DNA from: Caulobacteraceae bacterium
GTDB taxonomy: Bacteria > Pseudomonadota > Alphaproteobacteria > Caulobacterales > Caulobacteraceae
DNA: 64,000 bases
NCBI GenBank assembly: GCA_019695035.1
Contig: JAIBAU010000003.1
Coordinates: 124,001 to 188,000, forward strand
Direction: 5' to 3'
Shown here: positions 12,924 through 21,646 of the stretch, one piece after another
Position numbering within the stretch: position 1 is the stretch's first letter
How the letters are laid out: the number at the start of each line of letters is the position of its first letter
The notes under the pieces: generated by a model
Databases searched by the model: none
Told to the model about the DNA's origin: nothing
The model's input: only the letters and a program-made list of their open reading frames with translations
Made by a program: the position numbers and the translations under genes

Positions 12924-13145
12924 TCAGGTCGCGGCGTGTCGGGCGGTTCGCTCGAGCGCCGCGACCCGGCAGGCCGACGCCAGCGGACGGCGGCCGCGCC
13001 CGGCGTCCAGCTTCTGCATCAAACCCGCGAGACTGAGGCCCTCCGTCTTCGCCCAGCTGTCGAGCACCGCCCAGAACTCGGGTTCAAGCGCCACGGACGT
13101 GGCGTGTCCTGCGAGCAGGATGGATCGCTTGCGGAGGGTAGACAC
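12924..13145 (-). CDS. ribbon-helix-helix domain protein (RHH_4 type)
   Basis: A 73-residue protein. KRSILLAGHATSVALEPEFWAVLDSWA ... GLSLAGLMQKLD ... RPLASACRVAALE (given here in pieces) follows the RHH_4 family (PF13467), whose 'SVxLEPEFW' and 'LSxALRVFVLE' blocks are characteristic in alphaproteobacteria; DNA binding is presumed. Its GTG start shares one base with the TAG stop of the upstream gene, so it is translationally coupled to it. Confidence 0.85.
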   Translation of the reverse strand: MSTLRKRSILLAGHATSVALEPEFWAVLDSWAKTEGLSLAGLMQKLDAGRGRRPLASACRVAALERTARHAAT

Positions 13146-13453
13146 TAGCGCGGCCTCGGAGGTGGAACGTCGATCGATCCCGCCCGCCCGGGGTCGAAAG
13201 GGTCATGCAGGAAAGGCGGCCGGCGCAATCCGGGGCGGGCCCGGGCGGGCGTCCTGACGGGCTCGGCGCCCAGGAGCGGCTCGGGCGTGTCCCGACTGTC
13301 CGCGTCCTCGGGGAGGGCCGCCTCGGCGGCTGCAGCCTGCAGGTCCATCGTCAGGCGCGGTTCACCCGCACGGATGTCCGCGTCGGACGGGCCGGCCTGA
13401 ACCGGCCCGCCGAGCCCGAACAGAAGCAGAATGACGAAGAACAGCTGACGCAT
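13145..13453 (-). CDS. small secreted protein of unknown function
   Basis: A 102-residue protein with a signal peptide (MRQLFFVILLLFGLGGPVQA) followed by a mostly disordered, Pro/Arg/Asp-rich mature part ending PPRPR. No domain recognised. Directly followed by, and overlapping, the ribbon-helix-helix gene. Confidence 0.7.
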   Translation of the reverse strand: MRQLFFVILLLFGLGGPVQAGPSDADIRAGEPRLTMDLQAAAAEAALPEDADSRDTPEPLLGAEPVRTPARARPGLRRPPFLHDPFDPGRAGSIDVPPPRPR

Positions 13454-13464
13454 TGGCCGCCAGA

Positions 13465-13983
13465 CTAGGGCGCTCCCCGACGCTCCGCCAGCACCTGTTG
13501 TTCGATACGGATGCGGTGGCGCAGCATGAACAGGTTCAGGACGGTGAAGACGGCGGCGACCCAGAAGTTGCCGAACGCCAGGGGCAATACCGCGATCTCG
13601 GCGGTGACCACGAGGTAGTTGGGGTGACGCACGAAGCGGAACGGGCCGCTGCTGACGAGGGGGGCGTCGTCCACCGTGATCACGCGGGTGGTCCAGTAGG
13701 GTCCCAGTGTCGCGATCACCCAGATTCTGAGGAACTGCAGGACCAGATAGATTCCCAGCAGCACCCCGTTGGGTTGGCTCTCAACCGGTGTCGTGAAGAC
13801 GATGGCCGCCAGCCAGGCGGCGTGCAGCGCCACCATCACCGGGTAGTGGCCCGCCCCGACCTCGCGGCCGCCCTGGGCCAGCAGCCGCCGCGTATTGTGT
13901 TGCGCCAGCGCCAGCTCGGCCAGTCGCTGCAACACCACCAGGCTCATGACCCAGACGAGGGGCGGCGGCGGCCAGAGGCTCAT
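13465..13983 (-). CDS. isoprenylcysteine carboxyl methyltransferase-like membrane protein
   Basis: A 172-residue protein with four to five membrane spans. The C-terminal block GPFRFVRHPNYLVVTAEI is the SAM-binding signature of the ICMT/phosphatidylethanolamine N-methyltransferase superfamily (RHPNY). Its start overlaps the stop of the type III polyketide synthase (ATGA). The same pairing exists in Bacillus (bpsA-bpsB) and Streptomyces (srsA-srsB), where the methyltransferase acts on the alkylpyrone or resorcinol product. A role in O-methylating the polyketide is inferred from that precedent. Confidence 0.88.
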   Translation of the reverse strand: MSLWPPPPLVWVMSLVVLQRLAELALAQHNTRRLLAQGGREVGAGHYPVMVALHAAWLAAIVFTTPVESQPNGVLLGIYLVLQFLRIWVIATLGPYWTTRVITVDDAPLVSSGPFRFVRHPNYLVVTAEIAVLPLAFGNFWVAAVFTVLNLFMLRHRIRIEQQVLAERRGAP

Positions 13984-15050
13984 GGCGTGACAACGCCGAG
14001 GGCGGCGGTGAAGCCGGGTCCCAGGGTGGTCATGAGATGTGGGCCCCGGACGCCGCGCTGAAGCATCCGCCGCAGGATGAACAGGACCGTGACCGAGCTC
14101 ATGTTGCCATGCTCCCGCAGCACGGCGCGCGCGTCTTCGAGACTGCGTGGCGCAAGGCCGAACACCTCCTCGAGCGCGTCCAGGACCTTGGCGCCGCCCG
14201 GGTGGTTCACGTAGCCCGCGAGATCGTCCTGGCTCAGTCCTTCCCGCTCGAGGAAGGCGTCGACGACGGCCGGAAAGTCATTGCGCACCAGGGCGGGGAT
14301 GTCGCGGGAGAACAGCACCTTCAAGCCGTCTTCGGCCACGTCCCAACCCATGACGTCGAGGCTGTCCGACCAGGTGTGTTCGCCGAAGGGACCGAGCGCC
14401 GGTTCGCCGGCGTATTCATCCCGGCAGCTGATCACCGCCGCCGCTGCTCCGTCGCCGAAGAGCGCGGTGGCGATCAGGTTCGACTTGGTGCGGTCGGCAT
14501 GGCGGAAGGTGAGGGCGCAGAGCTCGACCACCAACAACAGGATACGCGCCCGCGGTTCAGCTTTGGCCATGGCGGCGGCGCGCGCCAGACCGAGCACGCC
14601 GCCGGCGCAGCCGAGTCCGAAGATTGGCAGGCGCTGGACCGTCCGGCGGAAAGGCATCACCTCCATCAGCCGGGCGTCGAGCGCCGGGGTCGCGACACCG
14701 GTGGAGCAGACCGTGACCAGGCAGTCGATATCCTGCGCCTCCAGCCCGGCGCTCTCCAGCGCAGCAGCGACGGCCTCCGCCAGCAGCCGGGTGGCGTTCT
14801 CCAGGAACAGGTCGTTGCGTTCGGGGAAGCTGTGGGCCTGCTCGTACCAGTCGATCGGAACGCAGGACTGGCGGGTCTCGATCTCGGCGTTCCGGTAGAT
14901 GGGAGACAGCCGGTCGTAGCCGCTGGGGCCCGGTGCAAACATGGCGATGGCGCGCCGGGCCACATCGTCCTGTTCGAGGATGTGCGGCGGAGAAGCCACC
15001 TCCAGGGCGACCAGACGCGGTACCGGACCGTCGATGTGGGCAGTGGACAT
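13980..15050 (-). CDS. type III polyketide synthase (chalcone/stilbene synthase family)
   Basis: A 356-residue cytosolic homodimeric-type ketosynthase that would extend an acyl-CoA with malonyl-CoA to an alkylpyrone or alkylresorcinol. The Cys-His-Asn triad is intact: Cys148 (FGLGCAGG), His283 (YVNHPGGAK) and Asn316 (EHGNMSS), with the family's GFGPG-like end (LGPGFTAA). The ATG giving MSTAHIDGPVP was chosen; the open frame upstream is high-GC read-through. It is translationally coupled to the ICMT-like gene, and a DMT exporter is divergent across 233 bases. Confidence 0.95.
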   Translation of the reverse strand: MSTAHIDGPVPRLVALEVASPPHILEQDDVARRAIAMFAPGPSGYDRLSPIYRNAEIETRQSCVPIDWYEQAHSFPERNDLFLENATRLLAEAVAAALESAGLEAQDIDCLVTVCSTGVATPALDARLMEVMPFRRTVQRLPIFGLGCAGGVLGLARAAAMAKAEPRARILLLVVELCALTFRHADRTKSNLIATALFGDGAAAAVISCRDEYAGEPALGPFGEHTWSDSLDVMGWDVAEDGLKVLFSRDIPALVRNDFPAVVDAFLEREGLSQDDLAGYVNHPGGAKVLDALEEVFGLAPRSLEDARAVLREHGNMSSVTVLFILRRMLQRGVRGPHLMTTLGPGFTAALGVVTP

Positions 15051-15283
15051 TGGCTCTCTGGGGCTCGTTCGCCGGCGCGGCACGATGGCCCCTTGAACGC
15101 CGGCGGGCAATCGCCGTTTCTCGGGACGCCTGACCAACCCGCGGTCAGGGGAAACGCTCCGCGCGGACGCGGCATATCCGCAGCAAGTTTGCGGACGAAG
15201 TGAGGGGACAGACCTGCTAGAGGCAATTTGAAGGCGCGTTCCGGCGTCGCCCGGACCTGTTCCTCCCGCCTGCGAGCCGCGCC

Positions 15284-16225
15284 GTGTCGATTGCCGAAGA
15301 CGAGACAAACATCGCCGCCGCCGCAGCGCCGCCCCGACAAGGGTTCGCAGGCGCGGATCTGTTCGCCCTGGCGTCCTGCAGCCTGATCTGGTCGACTACT
15401 TGGTACGCCATCAAGCACCAGTTGGGCGTGGTCCCGCCGCTGATTTCGGTGATCTACCGGTTCGGCCTAGCGGCGGCGGTGCTGTTCGCCTGGTGTCTCG
15501 TCACGCGAAAGTCGCTGCGCCTGACGCCGCGCCAGCACCTCATCGTCGCCGCTCAGGGGGTGTTCGTCTTCTCGCTGGACTACAGCTTCGTCTACCTCGC
15601 GGAGGTCCACGTGGTGTCGGCGGTGGTGGCGGTGATCTTCGCCTCCCTGTCCTTCGTGAACCTGATCCTGTTCCGACTTGTGCTCAAGCTGAAGGCGGCC
15701 CCGCTAGCCTGGGCCGGCTCGGCGGTGGGGATCGTAGGCGTGGCCGTGCTGTCCTGGGGGGAAGCGGCCCGGGCCCACATGGATCCGGAGACCCTGCTCG
15801 GTATCGGGTTCGGTCTGGCCGGGGTCTTGACCGCCGCCATCGGCAACCTGTTCGCAGCGAAGACCCAGGCGGAGGAAATTCCGATCGCCCCCGCCACCGC
15901 CTGGGCGATGTTCTACGGGACCGCGGGACTGGCTCTCTATGCGATCGCGACCGGCGAACCGTTCCTGTTCACCCCGACGGTCGAGTATGTGGGCTCGCTG
16001 ATCTATCTGGCCGTTTTCGGCTCCGTCGCCGCTTTCCTGCTCTACTATGCGCTGGCGCGCCGAACGGGTTACAGCTTCGCTTCCTATATCTCGGCCCTTA
16101 CGCCGCCCCTCGCGATGGGCATCTCGGCGATGTTCGAAGGCGCGCGATGGGGTTGGGAGGCGCTTGCGGGACTGGTGCTGGTGGTCATCGGCCAGTACCT
16201 GCTCATCCGGGCGCCCAAGGTCTGA
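15284..16225 (+). CDS. DMT superfamily (EamA) transporter
   Basis: A 313-residue inner-membrane transporter with ten predicted spans in two EamA repeats. LASCSLIWSTTWYAIK opens repeat 1 and ISALTPPLAMGISAMFEGARWGWEALAG (in pieces) is the usual end of repeat 2. The start is the GTG giving MSIAEDETN. It is divergent from the polyketide synthase gene, so export of that product is conceivable but not shown. Confidence 0.9.
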   Translation: MSIAEDETNIAAAAAPPRQGFAGADLFALASCSLIWSTTWYAIKHQLGVVPPLISVIYRFGLAAAVLFAWCLVTRKSLRLTPRQHLIVAAQGVFVFSLDYSFVYLAEVHVVSAVVAVIFASLSFVNLILFRLVLKLKAAPLAWAGSAVGIVGVAVLSWGEAARAHMDPETLLGIGFGLAGVLTAAIGNLFAAKTQAEEIPIAPATAWAMFYGTAGLALYAIATGEPFLFTPTVEYVGSLIYLAVFGSVAAFLLYYALARRTGYSFASYISALTPPLAMGISAMFEGARWGWEALAGLVLVVIGQYLLIRAPKV

Positions 16226-16228
16226 GGC

Positions 16229-16426
16229 CTAGGCGGGCTCGGGGTCGTCGTCCCGCTCGATGCGGTGGGCGTCCAGCTTGTCTTTCATCTGCTCGGCCTG
16301 AGCGTCGCTGAGCGAGGTCTGGGCCTTGCTGCGTCCGTGCTTCTGCCGATTGGTCGCCGCACGCGCCTTCTTCTCGGCGGCGGCCCGCTCCTTTCGAGCC
16401 CGGTTCAGGTTGATGATCTCGGCCAT
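16229..16426 (-). CDS. DUF4169 family protein
   Basis: A 65-residue, highly charged helical protein. The opening MAEIINLNRARKERA, the middle ANRQKHGRSKAQ and the end LDAHRIERDD match the DUF4169 pattern of alphaproteobacteria; function unknown. The internal ATG giving MAEIINLN is chosen over an upstream one because the family begins there. It is divergent from the DUF2171 gene across 65 bases. Confidence 0.88.
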   Translation of the reverse strand: MAEIINLNRARKERAAAEKKARAATNRQKHGRSKAQTSLSDAQAEQMKDKLDAHRIERDDDPEPA

Positions 16427-16491
16427 GAGAACCCGGAACGAAGCGCAGCTGCAGCCCGTTTTGTCTCCCACACATCCACGGGAGACTGACG

Positions 16492-16728
16492 ATGCAGCAA
16501 GACACTGGCGCCATCCGCGAACACATGGAAGTCCTCGGCTCCGACGGCGGCCATGTCGGCAAGGTCGACCACGTCCACGGCGATGAGATCGAACTGGCCA
16601 AGCTGGACCTGGGCGCGGGCCTTAAACACCACCTGATCCCGACCAGCTGGATCGAGCGCGTCGACGAGCACGTCCACCTCAACCTGACCAAGGACGAGGC
16701 GAAGGCCCGCTGGACCGAGAAGCACTAG
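16492..16728 (+). CDS. DUF2171 domain protein
   Basis: A 78-residue PRC-barrel-like protein. IREHMEVLGSDGGHVGKVD and HHLIPTSWIERVDEHVHL are the two DUF2171 blocks, found in short stress-associated proteins of unknown function. The stop codon overlaps a 14-base palindrome (AGCTTTCGAAAGCT). Confidence 0.88.
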   Translation: MQQDTGAIREHMEVLGSDGGHVGKVDHVHGDEIELAKLDLGAGLKHHLIPTSWIERVDEHVHLNLTKDEAKARWTEKH

Positions 16729-16821
16729 CTTTCGAAAGCTTAATCCGCCCGGCCCTTTTGGCAGGTGGACCAGAGGTCTAGATACTCCGCGTCGGCGCAC
16801 CCGCCGGCGCGGGGTTCTTCG

Positions 16822-17214
16822 ATGACCTTCATCCTCAACGTATTGTGGTTCATCTTCGGGGGGCTGCTGTCCGCGATCCTCTGGACCTTCGCCGGTGTCC
16901 TGCTCGCCGTCACGATTGTCGGCCTGCCCTACGCCGGGGCGGCGTTCCGGATCGCCGGCTTCGTCATCTGGCCTTTCGGCAAGGAGATCGTGTCGCGCGA
17001 GGAGCTCGGCCGTCCGGACATCGGCACGGGGCCGCTGGGGTTCCTCATGAACGTGCTCTGGTTCGTGCTGGCGGGCTGGTACCTGGCGCTGCACCACGTA
17101 ATCATCGCGGTTCTGGAGGCCATCACCATCTTTGGGTTGCCCTTCGCCTTCAAGGATTTGCAGCTGGCCGGCTTCGCCCTTGCCCCGATCGGCAAGACGG
17201 TGATCGACCGATAG
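16822..17214 (+). CDS. YccF domain inner-membrane protein
   Basis: A 130-residue protein made of two YccF (DUF307) repeats. Each starts with NVLWFIFGG or NVLWFVLAG, contains a membrane span and an IVGLPYAGAAFRI or IFGLPFAFKDLQL motif, and ends in PFGKEIV or PIGKTVI. The ATG giving MTFILNVLW is the family start. Function unknown. Convergent with the oxygenase gene. Confidence 0.9.
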   Translation: MTFILNVLWFIFGGLLSAILWTFAGVLLAVTIVGLPYAGAAFRIAGFVIWPFGKEIVSREELGRPDIGTGPLGFLMNVLWFVLAGWYLALHHVIIAVLEAITIFGLPFAFKDLQLAGFALAPIGKTVIDR

Positions 17215-17221
17215 GCGGCGG

Positions 17222-18247
17222 CTAGATCTGAAGCTGGGGCTTGCTTCGAATCCACTGGGACAGCAGCCACTTTGCGCCAGCGGTCGGCGGCAGGCCTGCA
17301 TGCCAGGTCCGCGGGTCGGGCCTGCCGGCGGCGTCCACATTGCGGAAATAGAGGGCGTCGCCCTTGGAGCCCTTGAAGGTCCGCTTGAGCACCGGGAAAT
17401 CGGTGTCTCCGCCCTCGTAGCCGTCGTTCAGATAGATCAGGAACGTGCCGACGCGCTGGCCGCGCTGGGCGACGTCGGCGGCAAGGCCGGGCGTGGCGGG
17501 GTCGATGAAATCGAAATGCGGACTGAACTTCTGACCGACTGCGTAATGCAGGACGTTGATGGTCTCGAATGCGTCCAGCGGGTGGCCGATGGCCGCTCCG
17601 ATGCGGGCCCGCACCAGGGCGAAGACCACATCCAGATCTAGCAGGGAGTAGCCGGTGCCCGAATTGGTCCGCGCCTCGTTGGCCTCGCTGGTCCCGCCGG
17701 GATTGTAGACCTGCGCCGGCCGCAGGAAATCGCGGGACTGGCCGATGACCCAGTCGCAGACCCGGGAGGGAATGAAGCCCTTGAACCCGAGCAGAAGCGG
17801 CTCGGCAGAGATTTGCTCTGGTTCGGGCGGCGTCAGCCATTCGGCGAGGCTCAGCAGCCGGGCGACCGGCAGCGCCTGCTGGGAGCGGACGTGTCCCCTG
17901 GCCGCGGCCATGGCGAGGCCCGCCATCGCATCGTCCCAGTCCTGCGGCCGTCCGATGCCCATGGCCGCGAGCACTGAGGCGTAGGCCGCGGCGTCCGCCT
18001 GGCCCTTGCTCGCTGCGCGATGGATGAACTCGGCGCCTCGAGCCGGATCGTGCGGCGCCCCCCGGGCGCCCACCAGCCTCGCGCCCAGCACGGTGCAGGC
18101 CAGCAGGTGGCCGCTGTTGGCGGCCTTTGCGAGCCACTGCACGGCTTCGTCATATTTTCCCTCGCGGTCGAGCAGGCGCGACAGCATGACGGCGGCGTCG
18201 CCGTCGCCGCCCTGGGCGCGCTGCAGGAGGTCCGCGGTCGTGGTCAT
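17222..18247 (-). CDS. Sel1-repeat / 2-oxoglutarate Fe(II) oxygenase fusion (prolyl 4-hydroxylase type)
   Basis: A 341-residue two-part protein. Residues 1-135 are Sel1-like alpha-helical repeats (YDEAVQWLAKAANSGHLLA; GAEFIHRAASKGQADA). Residues 150-341 form a P4Hc-type dioxygenase domain with the iron triad His244/Asp246 (HFDFIDP) and His316 (TWHAGLPP), and Lys326 for 2-oxoglutarate. It probably hydroxylates a protein side chain; the Sel1 part may recognise the target. Its ATG shares one base with the fumC stop (TGATG), giving translational coupling. Confidence 0.9.
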   Translation of the reverse strand: MTTTADLLQRAQGGDGDAAVMLSRLLDREGKYDEAVQWLAKAANSGHLLACTVLGARLVGARGAPHDPARGAEFIHRAASKGQADAAAYASVLAAMGIGRPQDWDDAMAGLAMAAARGHVRSQQALPVARLLSLAEWLTPPEPEQISAEPLLLGFKGFIPSRVCDWVIGQSRDFLRPAQVYNPGGTSEANEARTNSGTGYSLLDLDVVFALVRARIGAAIGHPLDAFETINVLHYAVGQKFSPHFDFIDPATPGLAADVAQRGQRVGTFLIYLNDGYEGGDTDFPVLKRTFKGSKGDALYFRNVDAAGRPDPRTWHAGLPPTAGAKWLLSQWIRSKPQLQI

Positions 18248-19638
18248 CAGCCGGGAGCGATCATCTTTTCCGGCCGCACGATCTCGTCGAACTCGGCGTC
18301 GGTGACATAGCCCCCGCCCACGGCTTCCTCGCGCAGGGTGGTGCCGTTCTTGTGGGCGGTCTTGGCGATCTTGGCCGCGGCGTCGTAGCCGATCCTGGGC
18401 GCCAGCGCCGTCACGAGCATCAGCGAACGGTCCAGCGCCGCCTTGATGTTGTCCTCGCGGGCTTCCATGCCGACTACGAGGTTGTCGGTGAAGCTGATGG
18501 CCGCGTCGGCCATCAGGCGGACGGACTGCAGGAAGTTGTAGGCCATTACCGGGTTGTAGACGTTCAGCTCGAAGTGGCCTTGGCTGCCGGCGAAACTGAT
18601 CGCGGCGTTGTTGCCGAACACCTGGATGCAGACCTGGGTTAGGGCCTCGCACTGGGTCGGGTTGACCTTGCCGGGCATGATAGACGACCCGGGCTCATTC
18701 TCCGGTAGCGACAGTTCGCCGAGACCCGAGCGGGGTCCCGAGCCGAGGAAGCGGATGTCGTTGGCGATCTTGAAGAGGCTCGCCGCCACGGTGTTGATGG
18801 CGCCGTGGGTAAAGACCATGGCGTCATGCGCCGCGAGGGCCTCGAACTTGTTGGGCGCCGTGGTGAAGGGCAGGTGGGTGATGTCGGCGATGCGTCCGGC
18901 CACCTGTTCGGCGAAGCCGACCGGCGCGTTCAGTCCCGTGCCGACCGCAGTGCCCCCCTGCGCCAACTCCATGAGCGCCGGCAGCGTCATCTCGATGCGC
19001 TTGATCCCGTTGGCGACCTGGGCGGCATAGCCCGAGAACTCCTGCCCCAGGGTCAGCGGCGTGGCGTCCTGGGTGTGGGTGCGGCCGATCTTGATGATCG
19101 ATTTCCAGGCCTGGGCCTTGTCGTTCAGCGCTCCGTGCAGGGTGCGCAGCGCCGGCAGCAGGCGGTGCACGGTCTCTTCCGCGCAGGCGATGTGCATGGC
19201 CGTCGGGTAGGTGTCGTTGGACGACTGGCTCATGTTGACGTGGTCGTTGGGGTGGACCGGCTTCTTGGAGCCCATTTCGCCGCCCAGCATCTCGATCGCC
19301 CGGTTCGAGATCACCTCGTTCGCGTTCATGTTCGACTGGGTGCCCGAGCCGGTCTGCCAGACGACCAACGGGAAGTGGTCGTTCAGCTTGCCGTCGATCA
19401 CTTCCTGAGCGGCCTTGACGATGGTCTCCCCGATGGTCGGGTCGAGCCGGCCGAGGGCCATGTTCGTTTCAGCCGCGGCGCGCTTGACGATTCCCAGGGC
19501 CCGCACGATTGGGGCGGGCTGCTTCTCCCAGCCGATCCTGAAGTTGCCGAGTGAGCGCTGCGCCTGGGCTCCCCAGTAGCGGTCCGAGGCGACTTCGATG
19601 GGGCCGAAGGTGTCGGTCTCGGTGCGCGTCGCGGTCAT
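18247..19638 (-). CDS. fumC: class II fumarate hydratase
   Basis: Iron-independent fumarase interconverting fumarate and malate in the TCA cycle, 463 residues, homotetrameric family. Diagnostic blocks: [14 protein letters not shown], the catalytic His region [25 protein letters not shown] and the signature [13 protein letters not shown]. The ATG giving [16 protein letters not shown] is the usual start. It is cotranslated with the downstream Sel1/oxygenase gene, an unusual partner that also involves a TCA-cycle metabolite (2-oxoglutarate). Confidence 0.97.
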   Translation of the reverse strand: MTATRTETDTFGPIEVASDRYWGAQAQRSLGNFRIGWEKQPAPIVRALGIVKRAAAETNMALGRLDPTIGETIVKAAQEVIDGKLNDHFPLVVWQTGSGTQSNMNANEVISNRAIEMLGGEMGSKKPVHPNDHVNMSQSSNDTYPTAMHIACAEETVHRLLPALRTLHGALNDKAQAWKSIIKIGRTHTQDATPLTLGQEFSGYAAQVANGIKRIEMTLPALMELAQGGTAVGTGLNAPVGFAEQVAGRIADITHLPFTTAPNKFEALAAHDAMVFTHGAINTVAASLFKIANDIRFLGSGPRSGLGELSLPENEPGSSIMPGKVNPTQCEALTQVCIQVFGNNAAISFAGSQGHFELNVYNPVMAYNFLQSVRLMADAAISFTDNLVVGMEAREDNIKAALDRSLMLVTALAPRIGYDAAAKIAKTAHKNGTTLREEAVGGGYVTDAEFDEIVRPEKMIAPG

Positions 19639-19752
19639 GGGAATCCCCGAATTTGGAAGGCGCGCGCGGTTTAGCACGCGCATCCCGGGGATCAAGAATC
19701 AGGACCGGGTCAGGTCCACGGTCGCCAAGGGACCGCGAAGAGCGTTCGCGAC

Positions 19753-20619
19753 CTAGCGCTGCACTTCCCAAGGCTTGTTCGCTTCACAGCGATTGGCCTT
19801 CCAGTCATCGTAGTCGCACCAGGCGATCCGATAGCTGGCATTTCCCCGAGGCGAGCTGCTGACGTTTTCCGAACGCCCCGGACCGAGCGGGCCAAAGCCG
19901 CCCTTCTGATGAGTGCTGCAGGAGAAGTAGCCGTCGTCGTCGTAGCACCACGCCCCGATCGCCGTGTACGAACAACTGTTGACGACCCGCCAGCCGGATC
20001 CACCTGTTCCCCTGTTGTCCATCGTGACGCAGGTATCGTCGAAGTCGGCTGCGCTGCGCGTAGGCGGCGGCGGCGTAGAAGGCGCTGGAGTGGAAGACCC
20101 CGCGAAACTCGAAGGGCCCCCCGGTAGCGGGAAATAGGCGGGCGACACTGGGGGTATAGTGACCAGGTTCGAAACCGCCCCCGCCTGACACTCTTCATAG
20201 GAGCAGCCCATCCGGAAGGATTCCGTGCTCACCGACGCGGGCGAGCCAGAGGGCGGGAAGGGACCGCCGCCAAGGAAGTAGACGGCCACCTGCGTTGGCC
20301 CATCGTTGAAACCGTTCACGATGCGGCCTGTGTAGGCCATGATGAATCCGCTGCGGTCCTGAAGGTAGAACGTCCCTTCGCCGTTGATCGGCTGCCCGGG
20401 CGTGCAGGGGCCAGTCCAGACGAAGCCGTGTCCGGAGGTGGTGGTCGTACTGTCGACCATCGAGGCCATAAGCCGATAACACCCCTTGTCGGTGGTTTCT
20501 TTGACCCAACCGGGTTCGCCTTCCCCGTCGGCTCGGGCCCGATCGGCGACGCCGCCGAGGCTGATGAGACCGGCGGCGGCCAGGAGGGCGGCGCAGGCGG
20601 CGGCGTTGGAGCGTTGCAT
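19753..20619 (-). CDS. secreted Cys-rich protein of unknown function
   Basis: A 288-residue protein with a signal peptide (start MQRSNAAACAALLAAAGL), a Gly/Pro-rich middle (PAPSTPPPPTRS) and a C-terminal region rich in Cys, Trp and Gly (SGWRVVNSCSYTAIGAWCYDDDGYFSC). Two internal 'YRLM'/'YRIAWCDYDDW' segments look like small beta repeats. No recognised domain. It is divergent from the winged-helix regulator across 167 bases, so the regulator may control it; that is inference. Confidence 0.75.
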   Translation of the reverse strand: MQRSNAAACAALLAAAGLISLGGVADRARADGEGEPGWVKETTDKGCYRLMASMVDSTTTTSGHGFVWTGPCTPGQPINGEGTFYLQDRSGFIMAYTGRIVNGFNDGPTQVAVYFLGGGPFPPSGSPASVSTESFRMGCSYEECQAGAVSNLVTIPPVSPAYFPLPGGPSSFAGSSTPAPSTPPPPTRSAADFDDTCVTMDNRGTGGSGWRVVNSCSYTAIGAWCYDDDGYFSCSTHQKGGFGPLGPGRSENVSSSPRGNASYRIAWCDYDDWKANRCEANKPWEVQR

Positions 20620-20786
20620 GGATATCCCCGGCGCAGCGTGTTGACGGTTCACCTGATGCGCAAAGCATGCTCAGGTGTAAGGAGACGCGACTACATCGGC
20701 GGTAGTGGGGAGGCTGAGCCGTTGCTTCGCTCGACTTTCCTTCGGCGGCCGGACGACTTTTTTCCGACCTTTGACCGACTTCGCCC

Positions 20787-21644
20787 ATGACCGACGCGTC
20801 CCTCAGCCGCCGCCTGTCGGAAGAACCGGATTTCGAACTGGGCCAGCTTCGCGTGTCGCCCTCGACCGTGCGGGTTTTCCTCGGCGCGGCGGAATTCCGC
20901 GTCGAAGCCCTGACCATGGCGGTCCTGGTGACGCTGGCGCGGGCGCAGGGGGCGACGGTAAGCCGTGACGCCCTTGTCGAGTCGTGCTGGCAGGGCCGCA
21001 TCGTCAGCGACGACGCCGTCTCACGCGCGATCGCCAAGGTGCGCGCCATTGAGCGCGCCGCCGATCCGCCTGCTTTCACCATCGAGACTGTGCCCAAGAT
21101 CGGCTATCGGCTCTTGGCCGCCGGCGCCGGCCAGGCGGTCCGGACCCAGCCCGCGGTCCGCCCGCCCAGCCCCCGCTGGTGGGTCGCCGCGGCCGCGTCG
21201 GCGGTCCTGCTGCTGATCGCCGCACCGTTCCTTTGGACGCAGGCGGCGGCGGGCAAGCCGGCAGACCCGGCCCGCTCGCCCCAATTCGAGGATTCCGGCG
21301 TTCTCCCGCCGCTGCGCGCCGCGGACTTTTCGGATGCGCTGCTGGTGCTCGACGAACAGCGGCTGCGGCTCTACCTGCGCCGGGGCTGGAACCCGAACTG
21401 GAAACTCGACAGCGAGGGTAACGCAGCCCTGCACAATCTGATGATGGTGTGCGAGCGCAACCGCCACCACGACCGCGACGGCGTGACGCGCGTGGCGCGC
21501 CTACTGGTCGAATCGGGCGCCGATCCGACCGCGCGCAACAAATGGAACGATACGCCCCTGATCATCGCCCAGACGCCGCGTTACTGCGGTCCGAACCACC
21601 CGGTGGTGGCCTACCTGAAGGCGACGATCGCGCGGCCAGGCTAG
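20787..21644 (+). CDS. membrane-anchored winged-helix regulator with ankyrin-like sensor region
   Basis: A 285-residue ToxR/CadC-style one-component regulator. Residues 16-110 form an OmpR-type winged helix (FRVEALTMAVLVTLA ... VSDDAVSRAIAKVR ... TVPKIGYRLLA). One membrane span lies at 131-150. The C-terminal part has two ankyrin-like repeats (NAALHNLMMVC ... LLVESGADPTARNKWNDTPLIIA), which by topology would be periplasmic. Signal and target genes are unknown; the divergent secreted-protein gene is a candidate target. Confidence 0.82.
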   Translation: MTDASLSRRLSEEPDFELGQLRVSPSTVRVFLGAAEFRVEALTMAVLVTLARAQGATVSRDALVESCWQGRIVSDDAVSRAIAKVRAIERAADPPAFTIETVPKIGYRLLAAGAGQAVRTQPAVRPPSPRWWVAAAASAVLLLIAAPFLWTQAAAGKPADPARSPQFEDSGVLPPLRAADFSDALLVLDEQRLRLYLRRGWNPNWKLDSEGNAALHNLMMVCERNRHHDRDGVTRVARLLVESGADPTARNKWNDTPLIIAQTPRYCGPNHPVVAYLKATIARPG

Positions 21645-21646
21645 GC

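Noticed and set aside
16727-16740. Palindrome AGCTTTCGAAAGCT at the end of the DUF2171 gene
   Set aside because: Overlaps the stop codon and has no loop or T-run, so it is neither a terminator nor clearly an operator.
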